This document shows positions 1-10,600 of a DNA stretch of 60,000 bases, in pieces. The notes beneath the pieces were generated by a model, which saw only the letters and a list, made by a program, of their open reading frames with translations, was not told where the DNA came from and did not search any database. Source of the stretch: Phoronis australis (taxonomy: Eukaryota; Phoronida; Phoronidae); contig NMRA01000136.1 in the NCBI GenBank assembly GCA_002633005.1, positions 710,944 through 770,943 of the forward strand, written 5' to 3'. A program made the position numbers and the translations under genes. Position 1 is the stretch's first letter. Each line of letters opens with the position of its first letter.

Positions 1-17
1 AGCAGAGCTTCAGTTAA

Positions 18-329
18 AGGCGAAGGCAACCTTTTTTCATGTCATTTTTAGCAAAAATAAGGTTTGTTGATTATCCCAAACATATTTTTCACTTATTTAC
101 TGCTTTTCGTAATTTAATCAATTACTCGTCTTCTACTCCGGAAGTGACGTTTTGGGAGGCAAGAATTTTGCGCCAATTTCTTTTCATATAGTCTGACTGT
201 GAGAGCAGTCGAGTCAGTCATTGTTCTACCTCGGTTGTGATAAGTTCGGTCGTTGTTTGCTTTTGCTTATGAGTCAGTCAACATGCCACGCTGTTGCTGC
301 GTACTGGGGTGTACTCATTATCGTCTCAC
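18..329 (+). repeat. Left terminal inverted repeat of the Kolobok-like element
   Basis: Matches the reverse complement of 1037-1349 at roughly 85-90% identity by eye over its full length. It includes an ATG at 283 that opens a THAP-like start (MPRCCCVLGCTHYRL). The N-terminus of the zinc finger is therefore encoded in both repeats, pointing in opposite directions. Confidence 0.85.
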
Positions 330-1082
330 GTACAGAGGAAGAACTGTCCCACTTGTCCGAGTGTCCCGCGACACACTCCCACTGGAGGGTGATCTGAGCA
401 CCCAAACTGCTTACATCCTGCCGTATGACTCCCTCGCCACACACCTGGCACCTTCCAAATAGCTCCATTACAAGTCCACAATAAACTTATCAAATTTAGG
501 CTCACCGATCTGTTCATTGGATGACGAACTGTCCTCTTCATTGGGTGTCGAACTGGACCCGTATTCACTCCCACTACTCAACATCGCTGCAGGGCTGCTT
601 ACAGGCTCTGCGATAGAGACAACAGCACAGGACGAATCACTGCTAGTTCCCGGAATTGCACGCAATGGGGTACGTTTGGAGGCATGGGTGACAGTAGATG
701 AAGTGCCTCCAGTCACTGTACATAGTGGCCACAGCTCACGAGGCTTCTGGCTTCAAAAACGCAGTTCTCGGGGTTGGCGATGGGGCACTGCCGGGAATCA
801 ACAGCGACGGTATGGTACCCTTCTTCAGGCGTTGTTTCGCAGGGACCTTCATCAATTCAGCGTACATATCTGTCATAATCTGACGGTAGAAAATGTTTGC
901 CACACACTCAGTAACCCTCCACTGCTTTGTACGTTGCGTGGATGGGTAGCGCTGCGTTCTTCACATGAACGAGCTAGCCAAGTACGGCGAAGTGTGTCAT
1001 CCTTCGGAAAGCGACGCAAGGTACCTAAAGCGCGTGTGAGACGATAATGAGTACATCCCGGCACGCAGCAACAGCGTGGCAT
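330..1082 (-). pseudogene. Broken THAP-domain transposase fragment
   Basis: Minus-strand remnants in order. A THAP start runs from 1082 (MPRCCCVPGC, then RRFPKDDTLRRTWL). Near 880-905 in a second frame is VCGKHF, the Cys-x2-His half of the C2CH finger, with a stop just before it. Near 800-870 in a third frame is a basic stretch, KVPAKQRLKKGTIPSLL, typical of the THAP C-terminal flank. A Ser-rich linker ends in PKFDKFIVDL near 470. After a one-base frame change comes LFGRCQVCGE with a downstream CVAGHSDKW (about 345-465). The last motif resembles the Cys-x2-Cys / Cys-x2-Gly-His module seen after the linker in Kolobok-type proteins (from memory of the family). Several frameshifts and a stop make it non-functional, and no catalytic domain is present. 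Confidence 0.6.
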
Positions 1083-1349
1083 GTTGACTGACTTGTAAAC
1101 AAAAGCAAACAACGACCGAACTTATCAAAAACGAGGTAGAACAATGAATGACTCAAAAGCTCTCACAGTCAGAATATAATGAAAAGAAATTGGCACGAAA
1201 CTCTTGCCTCCCAGAACGTCACTTCTGGAGTAGAGGACGAGAAATTAATCAAACTACGAAAAGCTGTTAATTAGGTGAAAAATGTGTCTGGAATAATCAA
1301 CGAACCTTATTTTTACTAAAAGTGACATGAAAAAATGTTGCCTTTGCCT
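1037..1349 (-). repeat. Right terminal inverted repeat of the Kolobok-like element
   Basis: Partner of 18-329. Read on the minus strand it carries the ATG (1082-1080) and the first Cys residues of the THAP domain (MPRCCCVPGCTHYRL), and here the reading frame continues into the element interior. Confidence 0.85.
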
Positions 1350-1447
1350 TTAAGAATACAACATTGACAGCTAAACAGCATTGAAACCTCCCTGTAAATT
1401 CAAGTACGTACATACTAGACTTTGTTTCACAAAATTCTCTCTTACAG

Positions 1448-1657
1448 GAGGTGTCTGACCTTTACCTTCTGAAAAACACAGACCCTATCTTTGAGGAGTT
1501 AGAACACCACCAGATAGCGCTACAAGCTATGCAGGCCAGTAGCGCTGCTGGCTCATTCCTTGACGAAGTTGTCAAGTGGCAGAAACGGCTTCAGACAATC
1601 GAGGCGGTGATGAGCACATGGTTGAATGTTCAGGAGAAATGGGTTGAGTTGGAAGAG
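1448..1657 (+). CDS. DNHD1: Exon 1: dynein linker (DHC_N2), residues 1-70
   Basis: Preceded by ttacag, followed by gtatag; phase 0 in, 0 out. Encodes the linker signature KWQKRLQTIEAVMSTWLNVQ, equivalent to the W-x3-L-x9-W-x2-Q-x2-W pattern of dynein heavy chains. No start Met, so this is an internal exon. The intron after it (1658-3296) holds nothing recognisable. Confidence 0.92.
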
Positions 1658-4600
1658 GTATAGCCATTGTTTATATTGTGCAGAGATGGGATAATCTTGT
1701 TATTAGAGATTTTTTGTCTGATTGCTGGGCAGTGTAATGAAGTGTTGAATTTTTAATGTATTATTACAAATACATGAGTTGTAAATGGGGGATTGGCATA
1801 CTGTGAAATAAGAGACAGTGTATCAAATTATTTCAGGGTCTTGTGTAAAATCTCTGAACTGAGATTCAACTCGAAGTTTTACCACTCACACTGCATGATT
1901 CAAGTTTATTAAGTTCAGTCAAAGTGTCACATGTACTTGGTCAAATATCAAGTCGAGTTTTGAGTACAGAGATTGAACCCAGTGCCCTGATCAGTGGTGA
2001 GAATTTTTATTATGTAATGTTCTGGTCTTAATGAAAACATTGGCCTTTGGTACCATAGCCTGTGAAAGTTTTGTATTTGATTTTTTTTGCATTTTGTTCA
2101 AATTAAGATCTTTCTCACCAAAAAGGTAAGTTATGCATGGGACCCTATGTAGAAACCATTATAATAGTTAGCATTTCCCTATCAGTACAACAGACACTGA
2201 AGTATGACCATGTTGCTCCTTGTATCATATTTTTATTAAGACTACTGATGATAAGCTCATTGTACTAACACTACTACGTTTTAATGCTTACTAACTATTA
2301 ACTAATCTAGTTCCTCTTCCCTAGCTAGTTCAATTGTCAAAGGTATCTGGGTGGTATTAGATGTGGTGTCATTCTTTGAATATTTGTTTTCTTGATAACG
2401 TAAATTGTAGAAATTAATTTAGTAAGTCATTTCTTTTATGAATTTGTGCAAAATCTGGCATGTTTTGGTCAATGTTTGTCTGATATTTCTAGTTTGTGAT
2501 ATTCCTATACATCATTTCTCTTTTTAATTTGCCAGGACGTATAGGCAGTAGGTCATTTTGCACTTTGCATGAATTACACTGTCGTCTGTTGCACCCAGTT
2601 TGCAGTCTCAAAAACAAATTTATAATATATTTTTGAAGGTGTTAACTTGACAAGTTTAAATTTGAATATTTTTATGTAAGCTTATTTGCAATGTGTACGG
2701 AAATTGCATGCAAATCCTGTTGTACTATGCAAACTCTATATCTACAGCTGAGCTGTTGTTTTGAGAGGGAAAGTCTGATGCACGCAGTGTTTTCATGAAT
2801 ACCTGTCATGCTACTGGGTGTTTCTTGATTGTTAGTTTACACATGCGCAGATAGGTGTCTCTTGTTAAATATCACTGAACATGCAAAAGTATTTTACTAC
2901 ATGTGATCTTTTCTTATATCACAATTGAAATCACTCTGATACTGCACCTGTATTGAACGCAGTGCTACTCTATGTGGTACTCTGACATAGTGAGTTTCAT
3001 CATACACATTAGGTTCGTCCTTATTTCCTTTCCCATATCCTGTCACATCTAGTACAGGTTTGTAGAATATTTTGCTTTTCATTGGCAATGGCGTGCTCAT
3101 ACTTCTTTTGTCAGATTGCTTCTGAAATTTTCATGTCGTGCTCATGTTTTGTACTCAGTCAAACAAGGGTAAAACAAAATTAATTTTTTTGAAGCATTAC
3201 CTTAATATGTGATTCCCTGCTTGATGGTTATGCTAATGACGATATATCTACCATTACACACCATAATTTTTCTTTCTGTCTCGCCCTGTCTTACAGGTGT
3301 ATAGTGGTGCTGATGTCCGCCACACCCTCGCAAGTGATTCCAACATGTTCGCCAACACAAACCGCGACTTCCGCATGTTGATGCAAGCCACGGAGAAAAA
3401 TCCTAATGTTCTCCAGTGCTGCTCAAGAAAACGTAAATATTTTGTTGAATAAACAATATTTAAAACTATTGGAAGTTTGAATAACCTGTTGTACTTTAAT
3501 TTCTTGTAATGAAAATTCAGCCTAAAGAAATCAATAAATTAATCACTGTTTTAGTGTAATGTAGCCTGAAATTATACAGAGGATAGAGATAAACATTTAT
3601 TGGCTGAAATTCATTTCCATTTTGTTCAAGAGCATATCCTCATATTTAAGCTGTGTTTCATCATTTTGTAACATATCAAATGCTTTCGCAATTTTACAGC
3701 TCTTTCATTTATAGTTGTCCTGTTTGGCAGGCAGTTGCAGTCTGATTAACAGGAGGTCTCCTTTTGATCAGGTGTTGATACTGGCAAATTTTCCTCATAA
3801 GTCTAGAGTAGTTTGGCAGTGGCGCTTCTCGTTTGCACAATTTGTTATCAATACATTACAGTTACTTAATCTTTGAATGGACACTAGCCTCTACTTCTGC
3901 TATATTCATTTTTATTATTCGTCTGTTCTCCGAAGAGCAGGAATAGAGTATTTAACAAGTGTAAACCATTGGGTCCATGATTCTTGACTATAACTACTGG
4001 CTTACACTCTGAGTGGGTTGTGACCAAGTGTGACCTGTTGATGTAATTGTTAGCCTTGTATTATCTTATTTCTGGCTGAAGATGAAACGTGACCAGTCTT
4101 GAACTATAGCCGACTTCTTGTATCAGTATCCCTTCAATGTCTGTTGCTGATCTATTCAATTCTTGCTCTTTGGGTGACTTACAAGTATTCCAGGGGTTCA
4201 AGCAAATGTCTGTGAAATAACATATAGACAAGAATGTCATGTAGTCAAGAAAAACCCAGCAAATGAGAAATTTCCATATTTGTAACAGTAACTCTCGACC
4301 ACTTCTTTCACACACCCACTTCATTTCACACACCCAAATTATGAGGCAAAATAACTTCCTGCCATTTGATGGAAATTTACTTATAAGCAGTCACAAAATT
4401 CCTTAAAATTTAAACATTTATGACTGTGAATTCACATACAGTCACTTTAATGTTTATTCACAGATATTCTGGCTATACTGGAGAAGATGGATATCAATCT
4501 GTCACACTGTCGACGCACTCTACTGAATCACCTGGAGAGAAGGAGACAGAAGTTCCCACGATTCTACTTCCTGTCTATTGAGGATGTACTACACATTGTT

Positions 4601-7600
4601 TGTAATGGTATGTTCTCGTATTAGCGTAATTATGTAATTTAAGTTGAACATTCACTGGTTGCCATTAACTACATTCAGTAAAATTGACATTATTGATTGT
4701 ATGGCTGAAAAAGTGCAGTTATGGGCTTATTGTAGGATGGAATTTTTGAAATTATTAGATTGACTAGAGCTATAAAACAACAAAATCCACTTTGTTTTTG
4801 TGATTATGTTATAAATTGGCTTATTCTCACCATTGTGTGCTAGACATTCACTGACATCAAGGCAAGTGTCTTAACCTGCTGCTTAACACATAAGATTTGG
4901 CTCAGTGGTAGAATGTTCAGCTGCTGCTACTGGAGAGCTATTGGGCTCGATTCTGCGTGACTGCAAATGTTTGACAACTACTTGTTTCAGTGAAAATGTC
5001 ACCCTTAAATTAAAGTTATTCTTTAGCAGGTTTATGTTAATTTGCATTGTGTGACAAGATGAGTGCAGATAATTCAGAATTTAAAAATTTTCAAATAAAA
5101 CCATGCAGTCAAGCAAAATGACATGTCTGACTGACTTTTTGACTTTAGTGTGCTTTAGTTTTGAAAAATGCAATGAGCTTTTTCATCTGTGGAAAAGAGT
5201 TTGTTTGACATGCAACTCATCTTGTTTTGCGAACAAAATCAAGATGTTAAATTTCAACATTGCGTTTGGCAGCCATTTTGATTTTTTTGATCTAATCAGT
5301 AGATTGTCACATTCAGTAAGCCTTAAGTCACTTGTCTTAAATTAACTTTACTTTCATTACTCATTACACCTGGACTGCTGCTCATTTATTTCCTTTATTT
5401 CAAAGTGTAGGCTACAGTTTCACTTAAAATTTATTGCCTGTCTTCCGAATGTTGCACTCCCCCATTGGATTATGACCTGAACCAGGTGAACCTCTACATC
5501 AGTAAACTGTTTAATGCACTCCCCCTTTAGGCTATGACCTGAACCAGGTGAACCTCGACATCAATAAACTGTTTAAATGCACTCCCCCTTTAGGCTATGA
5601 CCTGGACCAGTTGAACTTCTACATACTGTTTAATGCATTCCCCCTTTAGGCTATGACCTGAACCAGGTGAACCTCTACATCAGTAAACTGTTTGAGAATG
5701 TTGGCAGAATTGTGTTTGATGAGGTGGAAGACAATGACAAATACAACTTTGAGATCACGGCAGTTCAGAGTTTTATGGGAGAAAGACTTCTGTTCAAGCA
5801 GGTAACACATTAGCCTTGTGAGTCATTGGTTATTGCAGTTAGCTTTCTGCTATTGCTGCCAAATGTGTGCAATTGTTTTGTTATAATTTTAAATTTGTTT
5901 TAGCATGTCTGGATTTCCTGTTTTGCATGTTCACTTTTCTGAGCAAAACGATATTATCTTTAAATGCCATATTCTGTGTGTTTCGTAAATTATTTGCTTT
6001 TTAAAGTCATTTGTTCTAAACATGACTGCATGAAAATGAGATTTTATTTTTAAAATAGCTCAGAACATGAATATTGGAATCTTTGAAAATTCGTAGTAGG
6101 TGGACTACAAATTGCTGCTTGACAGATCGTCAATCAGGTTGATAGCATGAACCATTTGTTAGATGACTGGATGAACAACAATATGAATGATGCAAAAGCA
6201 TGTCGCATGTGATATTGTTTTTAATAGAGTGGTTACCGCCATAACCAAGTCATACTGTCCATTTTCCTATACCGATATTGCCTATTGCCTATAGTTTTAC
6301 TAATAACTTGATAACAACGCTATTTACAGCCTGTCCCGTGCGAGGGTAACATTGAGACATGGTTGAACCACTTCATCCAAGCCATCAAATCAGGTTTGCA
6401 GTATCAGCTGGCGTTGGCCATGGGTCTCGAAAAACCTCCGCCACCCAAGGTGAGAGAGATTCGTAGTGCTGGTTCACGCAAGGTTGTCATGCAGAAGACC
6501 AGCGGCAGGGATAGCAATCTATCTAAGAAAGGTAAACTCTGCAATTTAGTAAAAAAGCACACTTGTCTACTAGATGCTAGCATAAAAAAATAATGCTCTC
6601 CTGGTTATAAGCATAATAAATCCTCTCTTGGTTATTAGCATATTATAATAAATTCTCTCCTTGTTATAAGCATAATAAATGTACTCTTGAGTGTAAGGCA
6701 GCATAATTAATGTACACCGTCCTGTGTATTTCCGTGTGGTTTTGATTTTCCTTTTGATGTCTGTTTTGCGTGTTAAAAATGTGTGAAGAATGTCAATGGT
6801 TTCTGAAGTTATTGGAATCAACCCTGTTTCTGTTTTACATAATATTAGTTGAAAAAACATGGAGTTTTTCTCAATAGACATCGCCCAGCTTTATGCTGAT
6901 GGTGGGTTAGGGAACAATTAGGGGAACATAGTTACAGAGATTTGGACTCACTGATAGACATAATTAAGCAATACTTTATATTTGGCAACTGCGCTCATGT
7001 GTGAACTTTTAATACAGTTCTCTTGCATGGAACTTGTATTAGTTTTGTGTCATTCCTGATAGGCTATCGTCTGTAATGAACTAGAGGAAGTACCACATTT
7101 TTATCTGATATTTGTTTCATTGGTTGTGAAAGCCTTCAACCTCCAATTGAGTTAATACAGCTTTCTTGCCAAACTACATTTTGACTAGATTGTAATGTCT
7201 TCAATTACCATACTGCATTTCATAGCAATTGTAATTAAATGTGACTGAAAAAAACCAGCAACCATTTGATATGCTTGTTTGTGACTACTGTTGCCAATAA
7301 CTGTCCTGTATTCAAGAATTTCATCCACAGAACGGAGCAGTAGTCGCCAAGGTAGTAAACCAGGCAGTCGCCAGGGCCGGCATTCTGGAACCAATCAGCA
7401 GTTGACCTCTGAGCCAGCTGAGTCAAAGTCTCTGGGCAATGAGAACACAGGCTCCTGGACTCTTGATCACGTGACAGAGATAGTATATCTAGCTACGTTG
7501 ATCAATATGACTCATCAAGTTGGAGAGTCTCTGTCAGTGACAGATTCCGGTGATAAAGATGCCATTCAGGTCAGTAGGGACTGTGACATATGCTCCTCAT

Positions 7601-10600
7601 TAGAGCTAAGGCTAATTGCTACTCTAACTGACCTATCGCCAGGATTATGACTGATGGCTTAACTGACCAATCAGAACGCAGCATTCTTGAAGCACCTACT
7701 TAGAGCTGTATCCAGTCGGGCAACTTGACCCATCCGTGCCAAGTTCCACTAATTCAGTTTATTTCCACACGGTCATGTGTGCCCTATCCTCTTGTTCCTG
7801 GGGCAACTTGCACTAAAAGTGCCTCCCAGGACTCAACTTAGGTATCAGATAAGTTGCCTACCAGTAGCCACTAATTCCCATATCTGATGGTTTTGTCCAA
7901 TGAACGTAAACAATAGGGGCTTGGTGACCTGTCTCCACTCCAGTATACCAATTGAAGTTTACAGCACATTGAGCCAAAACGTGACAAAGTGACAAGACTG
8001 CACCAGTCTTCTATTTGTGTTCATGTTCAAGTTGTGGTGGATTATTTGCGTCATTAAATAATAAAATTGTCCTCTTTTTGCAGACTGCTGTAGCCAAGAT
8101 CAATGCCAGCCTCCAACAGAGTGTGTTGATGCTAAAGGGACTGGAGGGAGAGAAAGAGGTTCGACAGAAGAAGTCAAAGTCACTGAGTGATGGTCAGTAT
8201 ATGGGGGGGTTGTGTGAAACTGTGGATGAATATTGTCGCTTGTATCACTTTATGAATGATGTCTTCTAGTGTGACCAACCAGAAAGAAGAAAGAGGGTTG
8301 CGGCTCCTCGCCATTTGGAGGTGCATGTCACCTTGTAGAAGATGACATTTGTCTAGTGATAAATCTGCAGGATTTTTATTGGATTTTTTGTAGTTCTATC
8401 ATTTTCTGTGAAGTATCTGTTGTGTATTAAACATACTTAGTGAATTTCACCTGGTTGTGTTCTGACTTGTGTTTAAGTGCGCTCTGCACGTGAAGCCAAG
8501 GAAAAGAGTGAGACCTTGTCAGAGAGTGCCTCCCAGTATGGTCGTGGGAGCCAGGCTGCTTCTCATGTGGGATCCATGTATGACCTGAATATGGAGAGCA
8601 AATCTCCCATACCTGAGGAGTCTGCTACTGATGGTAATGGATGTAAGTGCACAAGTTTAACAAAACGTTCTNGTGCATGTCACCTTGTAGAAGATGACGT
8701 TTTTCTAGTGATAAATCTGCAGAATTTTTATTGGATCCTTTGTAGTTCTATCATTTTCTGTGAAGTATCTGTTATGTATTAAACATACTTAGTGAATTTC
8801 ACCTGGTTGTGTTCTGACTTGTGTTTAAGTGCGCTCTGCACGTGAAGCCAAGGAAAAGAGTGAGACCTTGTCAGAGAGTGCCTCCCAGTATGGTCGTGGG
8901 AGCCAGGCTGCTTCTCATGTGGGATCCATGTATGACCTGAATATGGAGAGCAAATCTCCCATACCTGAGGAGTCTGCTACTGATGGTAATGGATGTAAGT
9001 GCACAAGTTTAACAAAACGTTCTCGAGAAAGTTTGTTGAAATAGGAAACCAAAGTGTCTTTGTCCTGACACAGTTTCTAATTCTGGTGTGGATGGTAGGC
9101 AAAGTTGATAGGAACGAATGTCAATTTCTTTAATTTATTCATGACATTTGATGACATGATGGTTGCAAACAGTGTAAAATATACTGAGGAATTTTCTTAG
9201 TGCATTAAATCCATACAAAGATCCAAACTATATTCATAAAATTACTTATCACTATCTAGTGACAAGGTGTATTTGACACCGCTGTGTCATCAATTAGCGA
9301 TTTGTCTCAGTTGCTTTTTCAAAGTTATTGTGGGAACTGACAAGGAAATCAGAAGAAGATGTAATAATTTGAAAATTATGTGACATTTGGTCAAACGTGT
9401 CATTTTTTATTGTAAAGATGTTAATTCTTTTGAAACCACACAATTATAAAACTGTATCATACTTAGTTCTTCAAGTTTTCACACAAGACGCAGCCTGTCA
9501 ATGAATCAATACAATCATGCTTTCTAAACCTATTCTGACTATAACCCTTGGTCTCTCAACTAATATTAATTACTACACAGCTTATTGATATTTAATGCTG
9601 ATTTCTGACATACTGTGTGTCTTATGATGTTGCTTGACATATTATAACCGTTCTCATCCAGCTTTAGTTGAACCAACAACTGCAGAACCTGTGGACACCA
9701 TGAACTTGATGAATAGCATGTCTATTGTGACCAGCAGCAAGGCCAAGGATGAAGAGGTGAGCTCCTGACAATGGATACATAGTATCATTTAATGCATTGT
9801 TTCTTGACTGGAGAACTAACAGTTACTGTAGTTGGTCGAGATAGGGCAAAATAGTGCTTAATTCTGGTAAGTGGTGATTGGTTCACTAGTAAGACCATTG
9901 TTCTGTTTGTAAGTGGTGATTGGTTCACTAGTAAGATCATTGTTCTGTTTGTAAGTGGTGTTTGGTTCAATAGTAAGACCATTGTTNAAGTGGTGATTGG
10001 TTTGTTAGTAAGACCATTGTTCTGTTTGTAAGTGGTGATTGGTTAGCTAGTAAGACCATAGTTCTGTTTATAAGTGGTGATTGGTTCACTAGTAAGAGCA
10101 TTGTTCTGTTTGTAAGTGGTGATTGGTTCACTAGTAAGACCATTCTGTTTGTAAGTAGTGATTGGTTCACTAGTAAGACCATTGTTCTGTTTGTAATAAG
10201 AAATGCAGAAATAGTTCAACTTATTCTCACTGTGTCATTGAACACTAAACCAATGTTTCATGAGGAGAACCGACTCTGTTTACAGGTGACTTCACGAATG
10301 TTACCTTAAGTTTATGAAACAAACAACTAGTAACAAATTACAATGACATGTCTAGCCAGAAGTCACCTTCATCCATTGTACCTGGCCCAGATGTCGCCTT
10401 CATCCATTGTACCTGGCCCAGATGTCACCTTCATCCATTGTACCTGGCCCAGATGTCACCTTCATCCATTGTACCAGGCCTAGATGTCACCTTCATCCAT
10501 TGTACCTGGCCCAGATGTCGCCTTCATCAATTGTACCTGGCCCAGATGTCACCTTCATCCATTGTACCTTGCCCAGATGTCACCATCATCCATTCATTGT

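Larger units (their letters stand above)
14..1353. mobile_element. Kolobok-like DNA transposon relic with 0.3-kb inverted repeats
   Basis: The element (18-1349) lies between two TTAA copies (14-17 and 1350-1353), which look like a target-site duplication. It begins AGGCGAAGGCAAC and ends with the near-perfect reverse complement. The inverted repeats are about 313 bp each. Inside are broken pieces of a minus-strand gene with a THAP-type zinc finger and a second Cys/His motif. TTAA sites plus a THAP domain fit the Kolobok superfamily; piggyBac also uses TTAA but does not carry a THAP domain. The element is 1.3 kb, too short for a complete transposase, so it is non-autonomous. It sits in the intron upstream of the first visible dynein exon. 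Confidence 0.75.

Noticed and set aside
1969-1995. B-box-like GGGTTCAATCTC on the minus strand
   Set aside because: No A box at a suitable distance and no tRNA fold; too little to annotate.
9785-10182. Minus-strand open frames repeating MVLLVNQSPLTNRT
   Set aside because: The 42-bp repeat is a multiple of three, so any stop-free frame stays open; no gene signals.
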